From Rhizobiales bacterium CCH10-E5 (lineage in GTDB: Bacteria > Pseudomonadota > Alphaproteobacteria > Rhizobiales > Beijerinckiaceae): a stretch of 64,000 bases of DNA. Position numbers and translations under genes: made by a program. Numbering within the stretch: position 1 is the stretch's first letter; each line of letters starts with the position of its first letter. The DNA is taken from positions 62,001 through 126,000 of the forward strand of contig LSIG01000124.1 in the NCBI GenBank assembly GCA_001556125.1, written 5' to 3'. Positions 8,076 through 17,428 of the stretch are shown here, piece after piece. The notes under the pieces were generated by a model. That model saw only the letters and a list, made by a program, of their open reading frames with translations, was not told where the DNA came from and did no database searches.

Positions 8076-8161
8076 TTTTTCGGCGGTGCTATGGACCATC
8101 CCTCGCGCAGGCAGGACGGCTCCGGAACTGATGCGCCTGCTCTCGAAGGACGAACGAAATC

Positions 8162-8524
8162 ATGATGATGCGGCGGATGGGTGCGGTCTTGCTGGCCGGT
8201 GGAATCTCTGTGCTGGCGACGCTCGGCGCCCAGGCCGCGAGCGGGACGAGCGCCCTGCCGCCGCCGGACCCGACGGCCAAGAACCTGACCCCCTACATGA
8301 TCCAGCTGCGCGCCTTCGATGCCTGCCTGGTGACGCAGTCGCGCCTGATGGGCACGACGCGCGAGGCCGTCCACACGCCCTGCAGCTGCTACGCCAAGGG
8401 CACCGTCGCCGCGATGACCAAGGACGAGATCCAGGCCTTCCGCGACACCGGCTACTTCAACGACTCGGCCCGCGAAAAGGGCCTGGGCTTCATCGACCGC
8501 TGCAAGCTCAAGCGGCCGATCTGA
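8162..8524 (+). CDS. Small exported protein of unknown function with conserved-looking cysteines
   Basis: 120 residues: an N-terminal signal peptide (M-M-M-R-R then a hydrophobic stretch ending A-Q-A-A around residue 26), then a soluble region with four cysteines (A-C-L-V, P-C-S-C-Y and R-C-K-L). The pairs suggest disulfides or a metal or heme-independent redox site; no CxxCH heme motif is present. An AAGGA sequence lies 11 nt upstream of the ATG. It follows the oxidoreductase by 86 bp and could be co-transcribed, but nothing ties the two functionally. Its last 17 bp overlap the convergent GST gene. I do not recognise the family. Confidence 0.7.
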   Translation: MMMRRMGAVLLAGGISVLATLGAQAASGTSALPPPDPTAKNLTPYMIQLRAFDACLVTQSRLMGTTREAVHTPCSCYAKGTVAAMTKDEIQAFRDTGYFNDSAREKGLGFIDRCKLKRPI

Positions 8525-9230
8525 GCGGCTGCTCCTCCGCGAAGAAGCGCTCGCGCATCCGCCCGGCATAGGCCGTGAGCGTCGGCCGTTGCTCGACCAG
8601 TCCGCGGAAGGGCGAATCGAACAACGGCGCCAGCGCCGCGATCAGGAAGGCGCCGGGCGCGGCATCCCCGCCCACCGGCGCGTCTCCGCCGAAATAGCGG
8701 TGCTCGCCCAGCATCGCGACCATCGCGTCGAGCGCCCGCTCCGCGAGCTTGAGCCGCTCCGCGGGGCTGTGGCGGCCGATGCCATGGCCGTCGACGTTGC
8801 GCTGGACCTTGCGGCGCACCAGCGCGCAGATCAGCGGCCGCAGCGGCGCCGGCACCGGCTGGAAGAACTGCGCCGGACCGCGGGCGAAATTGCCGTCGTC
8901 GAGCCAGCGCTCGGCCACCATGATCCAGTAGATCTGGTCCTCCAGCATCTTCTCCAGGGCCCAGAGGGCGCCGCGCCGCTCGGCATCGAGCCCGGCGTCG
9001 AAATCGATTCCGTGCCGCTCCTCAAGATGGAAGCGGATGAAGCTCGAATCGCAGATGGTCACCCCATCATCGACGATCAGCGGCAGCTTGCCCTTCGGCG
9101 CCCGCCTCAGATCGCCGATCCGCGTCTCGTAGGGGAGGCCGGACAGCTTCAGCAGGATCTCCATCTTGATGCAGAACGGGCTCGGATCGGGCAGGCCGAA
9201 GGCCGGTCCGAAATGGTGCAGGGTGATCAT
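8508..9230 (-). CDS. Metaxin/FAXC-like glutathione S-transferase family protein
   Basis: 240 residues. The N-terminal thioredoxin-like part reads F-G-P-A-F-G-L-P-D-P-S-P-F-C-I-K-M-E-I-L-L-K (about residues 7-28), the hallmark of the Tom37/metaxin/FAXC-type GST branch, followed by G-K-L-P-L-I-V-D-D-G and I-C-D-S-S-F-I. The C-terminal half is helical and ends in a typical C-terminal GST domain. Substrates of bacterial members are not established. The ATG at 9230 was chosen because the longer frame to 9302 has no conserved residues and would run into the operator. It is divergent from a YafY-type regulator 117 bp away, the most likely controller. Confidence 0.82.
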   Translation of the reverse strand: MITLHHFGPAFGLPDPSPFCIKMEILLKLSGLPYETRIGDLRRAPKGKLPLIVDDGVTICDSSFIRFHLEERHGIDFDAGLDAERRGALWALEKMLEDQIYWIMVAERWLDDGNFARGPAQFFQPVPAPLRPLICALVRRKVQRNVDGHGIGRHSPAERLKLAERALDAMVAMLGEHRYFGGDAPVGGDAAPGAFLIAALAPLFDSPFRGLVEQRPTLTAYAGRMRERFFAEEQPLRSAA

Positions 9231-9271
9231 GCTCTTCCCTCTTCGCGATGCCGCAGGACGATTTGACGCTA

Positions 9272-9299
9272 CTGACATAGTCCTGACAGGATTTGTCAG
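9272..9299. promoter_or_regulatory. Candidate operator between the GST and YafY-type regulator genes
   Basis: CTGACA-GGATT-TGTCAG (9283-9299) is a perfect 6-bp inverted repeat with a 5-bp spacer. A third CTGACA lies exactly 11 bp upstream (9272-9277), about one helical turn away. It sits in the 117-bp divergent gap, 42 bp before the GST start and 48 bp before the regulator start, and is the only clear dyad there. A DeoR/YafY-type winged helix could bind it and control both genes. Binding is inferred from position and symmetry. Confidence 0.55.
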
Positions 9300-9347
9300 C
9301 ACAACAGGCTAGTCTCCGATCGTCCGAGGCCAGCGGGAAGAACCGGG

Positions 9348-10163
9348 ATGCAGCGCGCCGAACGATTGCTCGACATGATCCAGAGCCTGCGCCGCCGCCG
9401 CCGCCCGGTGACGGCCGAGACGCTGGCCGCCGAACTCGATGTCTCCGTGCGCACGGTCTATCGCGACATCGCCGCGCTGGTGCGACAGGGCGTGCCGGTC
9501 CGCGGCGAGGCCGGCATCGGCTATGTGCTGGATGCCGGCTTCGACCTGCCGCCGCTGATGCTCTCGCCGGACGAGATCGAGGCCGTGCTGGTGGGGATGC
9601 GCTGGCTCGGCGAGCGGGCCGACCCCGTGCTCGCGCGGGCGGCCGAGGATGTCGTCAGCAAGGTTGCGGCCGTGCTGCCGCCGCATCTGCGCCCGATCCT
9701 GCTCGACGGCGCGCTCTTCGCCCCGCTCTATGGCCGCGACGCGCCGACCGATCTCGTCGACATCGCCGCCGTGCGCGCCGCCATCCGCCAGGGCCGCAAG
9801 CTCGAGGTCCGCTACCGCGACGAGAGCGGTCAGGGCACGCAGCGGATGATCTGGCCGATCGGCATGACCTTCTACGATCGCGTCCGCATCGTCATTGCCT
9901 GGTGCGAGCTGCGCCAGGACTTCCGCCATTTCCGCACCGACCGCATCACCGATCTCGTCGCGCGCGAGGAGCGCTATCCCGCGCGCCGGGCCGATCTGTT
10001 CCGGCGCTGGCAGAAGGAGGAGGAGGCGCGTTGCCGGGCGGATTCGGAGCGCCGGGCCCGGCAGGCGGAAGGGCAGCCGGCGGCGCCCGCGCCGGCTCAG
10101 CGCCTGACGAGTGCGCCGTCGACCAGCGCCACGGCGCCGGAGGCGACGGCCGCGAGCGCCTGA
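9348..10163 (+). CDS. YafY family (HTH_11 plus WYL) transcriptional regulator
   Basis: 271 residues. Residues 1-60 form a DeoR/HTH_11-type winged helix: R-R-P-V-T-A-E-T-L-A-A-E-L-D-V-S-V-R-T-V then a Y-R-D-I-A-A-L recognition region and a G-I-G-Y-V-L wing. Residues about 65-220 form a WYL-type ligand-sensing domain in which the name-giving W-Y-L residues are not obvious. The last 50 residues are a charged, alanine/proline-rich tail that may be disordered. It is divergent from a GST gene across a gap holding a CTGACA dyad, so autoregulation and control of the GST are likely. Its final 67 bp overlap the convergent purN end. Confidence 0.87.
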   Translation: MQRAERLLDMIQSLRRRRRPVTAETLAAELDVSVRTVYRDIAALVRQGVPVRGEAGIGYVLDAGFDLPPLMLSPDEIEAVLVGMRWLGERADPVLARAAEDVVSKVAAVLPPHLRPILLDGALFAPLYGRDAPTDLVDIAAVRAAIRQGRKLEVRYRDESGQGTQRMIWPIGMTFYDRVRIVIAWCELRQDFRHFRTDRITDLVAREERYPARRADLFRRWQKEEEARCRADSERRARQAEGQPAAPAPAQRLTSAPSTSATAPEATAASA

Positions 10164-10720
10164 GGATAGAGCCCGTGTTCCTGGGCGAGGACGCGGGCGG
10201 CCAGCGTGTTCTCGTCGTCGCCCGGCAACACCGGCACCTTCGCCTGCGCGATCACCGGCCCGGCATCGAGCTCGGGCACGACGAAATGCACGCTGCAGCC
10301 ATGCTCGCTGACGCCGGCGTCGAGTGCCTGGCGGTGCGTGTGGGTGCCCTTGAACAGCGGCAGCAGGGAAGGGTGGATGTTGATCATCCGCCCCTCCCAG
10401 CGCTTCACGAACCAGGCCGTCATGATCCGCATGAAGCCGGCCAGCACGACGATGTCGATCTGGTGGGCCCGCAGCACCTCGTCCATGGCCCGTTCGAAGG
10501 CCTCGCGATCCTTGCCGAAGGCGCGGTGGTCGACGGTGGCGGTCGCGATGCCGAAGCCGCTCGCCCGCTCCAGCCCCGGCGCGCCGGGCACGTTCGACAG
10601 CACGAGCGCGATCTCGGCGGGATAGCCCGGCTGCCGCGCGGCCTCGGCCAGCGAGACCATGTTGGAGCCGCGCCCCGAGATCAGGACGCCGACGCGCGGT
10701 CGGTTGGCCGGGCTGCTCAC
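10097..10720 (-). CDS. purN: Phosphoribosylglycinamide formyltransferase
   Basis: 207 residues, the normal GART length. It transfers a formyl group from 10-formyltetrahydrofolate to glycinamide ribonucleotide, the third step of purine synthesis. The phosphate-binding G-R-G-S-N motif is near residues 16-20; the catalytic N-I-H-P-S-L-L-P motif is near 115-122; and the catalytic Asp occurs in [10 protein letters not shown]. Its ATG overlaps the TGA of purM by 4 bp, so the two are translationally coupled. The 3' end overlaps the convergent YafY-type gene by 67 bp. Confidence 0.96.
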   Translation of the reverse strand: MSSPANRPRVGVLISGRGSNMVSLAEAARQPGYPAEIALVLSNVPGAPGLERASGFGIATATVDHRAFGKDREAFERAMDEVLRAHQIDIVVLAGFMRIMTAWFVKRWEGRMINIHPSLLPLFKGTHTHRQALDAGVSEHGCSVHFVVPELDAGPVIAQAKVPVLPGDDENTLAARVLAQEHGLYPQALAAVASGAVALVDGALVRR

Positions 10721-11790
10721 AGCGCAAGCTTGCCGCGATAGGCGACGGGCTCTTCGCCCGCCGCGACGGGCACGACCTCGCCGAGCCGCACCGGAGCCTC
10801 GCCCGCCGCCGCCAGCGCCGCCATGACCTCCTCGGCCTTGGCCGCCTCGGCCGCCACGATCATGCCGATGCCGCAGTTGAACGTGCGCAGCATCTCGCGC
10901 TCGGCGACGCCGCCGACCTTGGCGAGCCAGCCGAAGACGGGCGGGACGGGGATCGCGGCGAGGTCGAGCGAGACGCCCAGGCCCTCCGGCAGCACGCGCG
11001 GGATGTTGTCCGGGAAGCCGCCGCCGGTGATGTGGGCCAGCGCCTTGATGCCGCTGGTCGCCTTGATCGCCTGCAGCAGCGGCTTGACGTAGATGCGCGT
11101 CGGGATCAGCAGGGCCTCGGCCAGGCTGCTGCCGGGGGCGAAGGGGGCAGGCGCGTCCCAGGCCAGCCCGGAGAGCGCGACGATCCGCCGGACCAGCGAA
11201 TAACCGTTGGAGTGGACGCCGGAGGAGGGCAGGCCGAAGACAACGTCGCCGGGCTGGAGGTCAGCCCGCGGCAGCAGCGCGCCGCGCTCGGCCGCCCCGA
11301 CCGCGAAGCCGGCGAGGTCGTAGTCCTTCTCGGCATACATGCCGGGCATCTCGGCCGTCTCGCCACCGATCAGCGCGCAACCGGCCTGACGGCAGCCGTC
11401 GGCGATGCCGCGCACGATCTCGATGCCGACTTTGGGGTCGAGCTTGCCGGTGGCGTAGTAGTCGAGGAAGAGCAGCGGCTCAGCGCCCTGCACGATCAGG
11501 TCGTTGACGCACATCGCGACGAGATCGATCCCGATGGTCGAATGCAGTCCGCTCTCGATCGCGATCTTGACCTTGGTGCCAACGCCGTCATTGGCCGCGA
11601 CCAGGATCGGGTCGCTGAAGCCGGCGGCCTTGAGGTCGAACAGCCCGCCGAACCCGCCGATCTCGGCATCGGCGCCCGGCCGGCGCGTTGCCCGCACCAG
11701 GGGCTTGATGGCGTCGACCATGGCGTTGCCGGCGTCGATATCGACACCGGCCTGCGCATAGGTCAGTCCGTTCGCGCCGGGCTTGCTCAT
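10717..11790 (-). CDS. purM: Phosphoribosylformylglycinamidine cyclo-ligase
   Basis: 357 residues. PurM closes the imidazole ring of AIR using ATP, the fifth step of purine synthesis. Family blocks are visible in order: [13 protein letters not shown] at the start, D-G-V-G-T-K near residue 70, [10 protein letters not shown] near 93, [11 protein letters not shown] near 130 and [14 protein letters not shown] near 245. The start at 11790 matches the family N-terminus; upstream in-frame residues are not conserved. purM-purN is the common gene order, with a 4-bp overlap. Confidence 0.97.
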   Translation of the reverse strand: MSKPGANGLTYAQAGVDIDAGNAMVDAIKPLVRATRRPGADAEIGGFGGLFDLKAAGFSDPILVAANDGVGTKVKIAIESGLHSTIGIDLVAMCVNDLIVQGAEPLLFLDYYATGKLDPKVGIEIVRGIADGCRQAGCALIGGETAEMPGMYAEKDYDLAGFAVGAAERGALLPRADLQPGDVVFGLPSSGVHSNGYSLVRRIVALSGLAWDAPAPFAPGSSLAEALLIPTRIYVKPLLQAIKATSGIKALAHITGGGFPDNIPRVLPEGLGVSLDLAAIPVPPVFGWLAKVGGVAEREMLRTFNCGIGMIVAAEAAKAEEVMAALAAAGEAPVRLGEVVPVAAGEEPVAYRGKLAL

Positions 11791-11893
11791 GGGGGTATCG
11801 CCTCGCTTCCGTTCGCGGCGAGCGATAGGCAAGCGGGCGCCGCCTTGCAAGGCGTCGGGGCGCAAAAGCCGCGGAAAGCGCTCGGCGTGCAGC

Positions 11894-13201
11894 TTAGCGC
11901 AGATCCGCGAGCTTGCCGCCGGCGCGCAGGAAGCGCGTCGGATCGACCGGCTCGTCGTCGATGCGAGTCTCGTAATGCAGGTGCGGCCCGGTCGAGCGGC
12001 CGGTGCTGCCGACGCGGCCGATCACCGTGCCGGTCGTCACGCTCTGCCCCACCGAGGCGAGGATCGCCGACATGTGGGCGTAGCGCGTGGTGATGCCGTT
12101 GGCGTGCTCGATCTCGACCATGTTGCCATAGCCGCCGGAATATTCGGCGGCGATGACCTTGCCGGGTGCCGTGGCGCGGATGGGCGAGCCGGTCTCGGCC
12201 CGGAAGTCGACGCCCGTATGCATCGCCGGGCCGCGGGTGAAGGGATCGACCCTGTAGCCGAAATTGGAGCTGAAATCGGCTTCGCCGGCCATCGGCTTGG
12301 CGAGCGGGAGCTGCTCGGCGAGACCCCGTAGCCGCATCACCGCGGCGATGCGCGGCTGCAGCGCGCTCAGCGTCGCCTCGAAGGGGCCGGCATTCGGGTC
12401 GATCTTGAAGGGTACGAAGGGACCGCCGACGCCCTTGGCGGCGCCGCTCGGCGCGGCCATGCGGTCCGTATCGAGGCCCGTCTCGGCGAGCGCGCCGCGC
12501 AGGCGCTTGTGCGATTCCGTTAGCGTCGCATCCATGTCGCGGAGCGCGGCGAGCTGTGCGCCCGCCGTCTGAGACAGGGCCCGGTCGAGCCGGTCCAGCG
12601 CCGTCTCGACGCGCTTGGCTGGCGGCTCCGGCTCGGCCTGCCCCGAACGCCAGGGCGTCGTCTGCGGCTCGCCGGCGCCGCGCAGCGTCGGCGAATCGGG
12701 AGCCGGCGTCGGCTTGCCCGGCATGATCGGAGCGAAGCTGGTGACGCCCGAGGCGCGGATCGGCTCCTCCGGCTTGATCAGGCGGGGCCGCAGCGGCGCC
12801 TTGCCGGCATTGACGATGCCGCCGGCCTGGAGCGTATCGGCCAGCGCCGTCACCAGCGACTGACGCGATTCCAGCTCCGCCTGACGGGTCGCCAGTTCGT
12901 CGACGCGCGCCTCGACGCCGTCCTGGTCGAGCAAGGCGCGGCTGGCGAGCCGGTCGACATCGGCGCGCAGGGCCGCGATCCGGTCCTCATAGGCGTATTG
13001 GCGGGAGGTCTCGCGGGCGATCAGCCGCGCCGCGAGATCGTCCTTGCTGAGGATATACCAGGCGCCGGCGCCGCAGCCGGCGGTTGTCAGGCCGAGCCAG
13101 GCGAGGCCGATGATCGCCGTCGAGCGGCGGATCGTGTAGCTCTTCTGCGAGACCAGCCCCGAGATGGGGAGGGCGGGGCCAGTCGAGGCGGATGCTGTCA
13201 T
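11894..13201 (-). CDS. M23 (LytM) family metallopeptidase, membrane anchored
   Basis: 435 residues. A short cytoplasmic N-terminus is followed by one transmembrane helix at about residues 26-50, then an alanine/arginine-rich coiled coil (about 55-120), a proline-rich linker and the zinc peptidase domain (about 310-425). The LytM zinc ligands are visible: H-T-G-V-D and H-L-H-Y-E, with an N-F-G-Y-R-V-D-P-F lead-in. Such proteins cleave peptidoglycan cross-bridges or, like EnvC, activate amidases; because both zinc motifs are intact, catalysis is possible. It is a single gene, with bcp 81 bp beyond its start. Confidence 0.92.
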   Translation of the reverse strand: MTASASTGPALPISGLVSQKSYTIRRSTAIIGLAWLGLTTAGCGAGAWYILSKDDLAARLIARETSRQYAYEDRIAALRADVDRLASRALLDQDGVEARVDELATRQAELESRQSLVTALADTLQAGGIVNAGKAPLRPRLIKPEEPIRASGVTSFAPIMPGKPTPAPDSPTLRGAGEPQTTPWRSGQAEPEPPAKRVETALDRLDRALSQTAGAQLAALRDMDATLTESHKRLRGALAETGLDTDRMAAPSGAAKGVGGPFVPFKIDPNAGPFEATLSALQPRIAAVMRLRGLAEQLPLAKPMAGEADFSSNFGYRVDPFTRGPAMHTGVDFRAETGSPIRATAPGKVIAAEYSGGYGNMVEIEHANGITTRYAHMSAILASVGQSVTTGTVIGRVGSTGRSTGPHLHYETRIDDEPVDPTRFLRAGGKLADLR

Positions 13202-13282
13202 GAACGCGGGACCGGAAAGAGACGCTGCCGATCCCTGGATTAGACCCCGTTAAGGTTAATTGTTCGCAAAACGGGGCTGCGG

Positions 13283-13747
13283 TTACAGCGCCTTGGCCGC
13301 GGCGAGGACCTCCTCGGCATGGCCGGGGACCTTCACCTTCCGCCAGATGCGGGCGATCTTGCCGTCCGCGCCGATCAGGAAGGTGGTGCGCTCCACGCCC
13401 ATATAGGTCCGGCCATACATGCTCTTCTCGACCCAGATGCCATAGGCCTGCAGCGCCTGCTGGGTCTCGTCGGCGGCCAGCGCGAAATCGAGCCCGTGCT
13501 TGGCCTTGAACTTGTCGTGACTCTTCACCGGATCCGGCGAGATGCCGAGAATCTCGGTGCCGGCCGCGGCGAACTCCGCCTTGAGCCGGTTGAAGGCGAT
13601 GGCCTCCTGCGTGCAGCCCGGCGTGTCGTCCTTGGGATAGGCGTAGAGCACCAGCTTGCGGCCCTGAAAATCGCCCAGCGACACCGTGCCGCCCCCGTCC
13701 CGCGCCAGCGTGAAGGCCGGAGCCTCGTCACCATCCTGAAGAGCCAT
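13283..13747 (-). CDS. bcp: Thioredoxin-dependent thiol peroxidase, 1-Cys Bcp/PrxQ type
   Basis: 154 residues, full length for Bcp. It reduces hydrogen peroxide and organic hydroperoxides with thiol donors. The peroxidatic Cys45 lies in D-D-T-P-G-C-T, with the family's Y-P-K-D lead-in. The resolving Cys that many Bcp proteins have five residues later is isoleucine here (T-Q-E-A-I), and no other cysteine exists in the protein, so it should act as a 1-Cys enzyme. The start at 13747 was chosen from the conserved N-terminus; the frame stays open far upstream only because it runs antisense to the next gene. Confidence 0.95.
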   Translation of the reverse strand: MALQDGDEAPAFTLARDGGGTVSLGDFQGRKLVLYAYPKDDTPGCTQEAIAFNRLKAEFAAAGTEILGISPDPVKSHDKFKAKHGLDFALAADETQQALQAYGIWVEKSMYGRTYMGVERTTFLIGADGKIARIWRKVKVPGHAEEVLAAAKAL

Positions 13748-13954
13748 CGATCCGCCTTCCTTTCGTCGCCTTCGCGCTGCATGGCGCAACGCGGGTTCGC
13801 GCGCCATGATACGGCAGGGCAGCACCGCCGGGAACGGCGCGCCTTGCCGAATCGCCTGGCCCGGCTGCATCGACGAGGCCGTCATGGCCACGTCGGTCGC
13901 ACTACGCCGCCGAAGCCGTGACGGATCATCCGCCCGAGAGGATCGAAGGTCGCC

Positions 13955-16900
13955 TTGCTGGACCAGGACGCGAACAAGCCGGACGCTGCCGCGCCCGTGA
14001 CCGGGGCGCCGGGCACGCCCGATTGCGACGCGGCGGAGGTCAAGCGGCGGGCGAAGGCCGGTCTGGTGACCATCGCCGTGGCGATCGTCGTCGCCGTCGT
14101 GACCCTCGCCGGCGCCGCCGCGACGCTGCTCGTGACCGGGCTGGTGCCGCTCTCGGGGCTGGAGGGGCGGATCGCCCAGGCGATCGAGGATCGTCTCGGT
14201 GCCGACTGGACAGTCGAGGCTGCGGCGGCCGAGTTGGGCCGCATCGACGGCCACTCGCAGCTGCGCGTCCGCCAGGTCTCCTTCCGCCACAAGAGCGGCG
14301 CGACCATTCGCGCGCCCGAGGCCGTGCTCGGCTACGAACCGCTGGCGCTGCTGCGTGGCGACATCCGGCTGACCTCGGTCGATCTGCGCGGCGTCAATGT
14401 CCGCCTCGGCGTCGACAGGAACGGGGCGCTGATCGTCAATGCCGATGCCGCCCCCGCCGAACCGACGCCGGCCGCGACCCTGCCCGACGCCGCGCAGTGG
14501 AACGCCTTCACCGGCATCATGGCGGCGGTGACAACGCTCGCCCAGGGAGAAGGGCTGCTCGGGGCGCTCGAGACCGCCGGCATCAACGGCGCGCGGCTCG
14601 CCCTCATCGACCCCGAAGGCCGCCAGCGCGCCGGCTTCGAGGATGTCGAGATCCGCCTGTCGCGGGCGGCCGAGCGCGTGACGCGCGTCACCGTGCGCGG
14701 CCGCACCGGCCAGCGCTGGAAGGAACTCGCCATCGATCTGTCGAACCAGCCCGACGGGACGCAGCGCGCCGACATCGATATCGTCCGCTTCGAGCCCGCC
14801 GAGGTCGTGGCGCTGGCGCTGGGCACGGGCGGGATGACGGTCGAGGGTCTGCCGCTGCGCGGCAAGGCCAGTCTGAGCCAGGCCCCGGACGGACGCCGCT
14901 CGGTGACGGCACGTCTGGACGTGTTGCCAGGCGTCATTCGGATTCCGGACGGCCCGATGCAGGCGATCGCCGTCGATGCAGCGCATCTCGAGATCAGCAG
15001 CAGCGGCGACCTCTCCACGATCGACGTCGGCTCGGTCGAACTCGCCGCAGGGCCGACCCGATTGAAGGGGACGGGGACCCTCCGGGCCGAGGACGGCGCC
15101 TGGCGGGTCGCTCTCGCCGGCGGCGGACAGCTCGCCGGAACGGACTCCGATCCTCCGGTCGTGATCGACAGCGCCCGGGCGGATCTGCGCATCGACCCGC
15201 GCCGCAACGAAGTCGTGATCGATTCGATGACCGTCCAGGGTCCGGCGATCAAGGCCGAGGGCAAGGGGCTGATCCAGCAGGTCGGACCCTCGCCGCTGCA
15301 GCGCTTCTCGATCCTGGCGACGGACTCCGACCCCCGCGCAGCGCTGGCACTGTGGCCGCGCTGGACCTCCCCCGAGGTCCACAGGACCCTGTCGCGCCAG
15401 TTCATCAGTGGGCGGCTGGCCTCGCTGCGGGTCGAGATGGACCTGCCGGCGGAGGATCACGCCCGGTTGATGCGCGGCGCCGGCATTCCGGACGACGCGC
15501 TGACCGTGCTCGTCGATGCCTCGCAGGTGCGCTTCGAGCCCGGCCCCGGCCTGCCGCCATTGATCGATGCGCGCGTCTCCGGCAAGGCGACAGGGCGCGC
15601 CGTCAAGCTCGCCATCGCCGGCGCGACCGCCGATCTCGGCAATGGCCGCCAGCTGCAGCTCAGCGACGGTGCCTTCGAGATTCCCGAGACCTGGATGGAG
15701 CGGGCCCCGGCTCGCGCGAGCTTCCGCAGCATCGGCTCGATGGAGTCGCTGGCTGCGCTCTTCGCCTTTCCGGCGCTGAAGGATTTTGCACCCGGCGACA
15801 TCGATCCCGCCAGCCTGCGCGGCAATAGCGATCTCCGCAGCGTGGTGTCGCTCGCCCTCGTCGATGATCCGCGGCCGGGCGAGGTGGTCGTCACCAGCAG
15901 CGGCACGCTCTCCGGCATCGCCTCCGACACGCTGCTCGCGCCCGAGAAGCTGGAGGGCGGCCATCTGGCGGTGACCTTCGACAAGGCCGGCCTGACGGTG
16001 AAGGGCGAGGCGAAGGTGAGCGGCGACCGGGCGCAGATCGAGATCCGGCAGGACCCGAAGGGCAAGGGCGAGGCGGCGTTGTTCATGACGCTCGATAACG
16101 CCGCCCGCCAGAAGCGCGGGCTGGGCCCCGAAGCCGGTATCAACGGCCCCGTACAGGTCAAGGTCACGAAGGCGCTGGGCAAGGGCGCGCCAGGGGCGCC
16201 GCGGGTCGAGAACGACTTGACCAAGGCCTCGCTCGACGGCGTCATTCCCGGCCTCAGCAAGCCTGCGGGCCGCCCCGCCAAGCTGAGTTTTATCTATGTC
16301 GCGGATCCGGACGGTCCCGATCTCGACGATTTCGTCTTCGACTCCAACCCGGTGCAGATCCGGGGAAAGGTCGAACTCGGGCGCCAGAATGGTTTCGAGG
16401 CCGCGAGCCTCTCCCAGTTCAGGCTCTCGGCCGGCGACAACCTCAAGGTCGAGGCCCGTCGCGAGGGTGCGCTGACCAAACTCGTGATCCGCGGCGCCGT
16501 CGCTGACGTCCGCCCCTTCATCCGCGATCTCCAGACGGCGTCTGGGCCGGCCGCCCGCGGCGACAAGGGCAAGGGCGGCGATCTCGACCTCGATCTCGAC
16601 GTGCCGATCCTGACCGGCTTCAACAACGAGGCGATCACCAACGCGACGCTGAAGCTGCAGAAGCGCTCCGGCGACCTGCGCACCGTCGCCTTCCAGGGGC
16701 GGATCGGCCGGGCCGAGGTCACCGCACGCCAGGTTTCGCGCGTCGGCGAGACGGCGGGCGGGCTGCTGGTGCAGTCGGAAAACGGCGGCGCCCTGCTGCG
16801 CTTCGTCGATCTCTATCGCCGCGCCTATGGCGGCGATTTCGTGCTCAATATTGGCCCCGGCGAGACCCGCCAGAGCGGCGAGCTCCTGTTCCGCAATTTC

Positions 16901-17425
16901 GTGGTACGCGACGAGCCCGCGCTGCGCCGCGTCCTCGGCGGCCAGTCGGTTCAGGCGCTGGCGGGCGACCGGGCCGACAACGCCGCCCCGCCGCTGCCGA
17001 TCAATGTCAGCGAAGTGGCCTTCACCAAGCTCAGGGCCGAGTTCACCCGCTCCGCCAGCCGGCTCGACGTCTCGGACATGGTGATCTGGGGCCAGCAAGT
17101 CGGCTTCACCCTGCAGGGCAATGTCGATTACGGCCGCGACCGCGTCGATATCGGCGGCACCTTCGTGCCGGGCTATGCCTTCAACAACGCCTTCGCGCAG
17201 GTGCCTGTGGTGGGGGCTCTGCTCGGCGGCGGCAGCCAATATGGCGGGCTCTTCGCGGTGAATTTCCGCATCGCCGGGGCGGCCAGCGCCCCGACCATGA
17301 CGATCAACCCGCTTTCGGCGATCGCGCCCGGCATCCTGCGCCGCTTCGTCGATCCGCTCGGCGGCACGCCGAACCAGCGGCCGATCCAGCCCAACCAGCC
17401 GGACCAGCCGCCGCCGACGCGCTGA
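13955..17425 (+). CDS. Large AsmA/YhdP-like envelope protein (DUF3971/AsmA-like C-terminal)
   Basis: 1156 residues, in the size range of YhdP-like proteins. One transmembrane helix lies at about residues 36-62, so most of the protein is periplasmic. The body is a long series of short beta strands, and the C-terminal 150 residues carry the AsmA-like signature (S-G-E-L-L-F-R-N-F, then V-D-Y-G-R-D-R-V-D-I-G-G-T-F-V-P-G-Y and N-P-L-S-A-I-A-P-G). AsmA-clan proteins form hydrophobic grooves thought to carry phospholipids to the outer membrane. The start codon is TTG, with GAAGG 6 nt upstream. It ends 3 bp from the convergent tyrS stop. Confidence 0.85.
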   Translation: MLDQDANKPDAAAPVTGAPGTPDCDAAEVKRRAKAGLVTIAVAIVVAVVTLAGAAATLLVTGLVPLSGLEGRIAQAIEDRLGADWTVEAAAAELGRIDGHSQLRVRQVSFRHKSGATIRAPEAVLGYEPLALLRGDIRLTSVDLRGVNVRLGVDRNGALIVNADAAPAEPTPAATLPDAAQWNAFTGIMAAVTTLAQGEGLLGALETAGINGARLALIDPEGRQRAGFEDVEIRLSRAAERVTRVTVRGRTGQRWKELAIDLSNQPDGTQRADIDIVRFEPAEVVALALGTGGMTVEGLPLRGKASLSQAPDGRRSVTARLDVLPGVIRIPDGPMQAIAVDAAHLEISSSGDLSTIDVGSVELAAGPTRLKGTGTLRAEDGAWRVALAGGGQLAGTDSDPPVVIDSARADLRIDPRRNEVVIDSMTVQGPAIKAEGKGLIQQVGPSPLQRFSILATDSDPRAALALWPRWTSPEVHRTLSRQFISGRLASLRVEMDLPAEDHARLMRGAGIPDDALTVLVDASQVRFEPGPGLPPLIDARVSGKATGRAVKLAIAGATADLGNGRQLQLSDGAFEIPETWMERAPARASFRSIGSMESLAALFAFPALKDFAPGDIDPASLRGNSDLRSVVSLALVDDPRPGEVVVTSSGTLSGIASDTLLAPEKLEGGHLAVTFDKAGLTVKGEAKVSGDRAQIEIRQDPKGKGEAALFMTLDNAARQKRGLGPEAGINGPVQVKVTKALGKGAPGAPRVENDLTKASLDGVIPGLSKPAGRPAKLSFIYVADPDGPDLDDFVFDSNPVQIRGKVELGRQNGFEAASLSQFRLSAGDNLKVEARREGALTKLVIRGAVADVRPFIRDLQTASGPAARGDKGKGGDLDLDLDVPILTGFNNEAITNATLKLQKRSGDLRTVAFQGRIGRAEVTARQVSRVGETAGGLLVQSENGGALLRFVDLYRRAYGGDFVLNIGPGETRQSGELLFRNFVVRDEPALRRVLGGQSVQALAGDRADNAAPPLPINVSEVAFTKLRAEFTRSASRLDVSDMVIWGQQVGFTLQGNVDYGRDRVDIGGTFVPGYAFNNAFAQVPVVGALLGGGSQYGGLFAVNFRIAGAASAPTMTINPLSAIAPGILRRFVDPLGGTPNQRPIQPNQPDQPPPTR

Positions 17426-17428
17426 GGC

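Noticed and set aside
5835-8099. A 754-codon minus-strand frame opposite the molybdopterin oxidoreductase
   Set aside because: It is a shadow of a gene with intact cofactor motifs on the plus strand and contains only low-information arginine/glycine/histidine-rich sequence.
13283-17239. A 1318-codon minus-strand open frame, the longest in the window
   Set aside because: Only its last 155 codons (13283-13747) are a real gene, bcp. The rest is antisense to the AsmA-like gene, has no family motifs and stays open because stop codons are rare in this GC-rich DNA.
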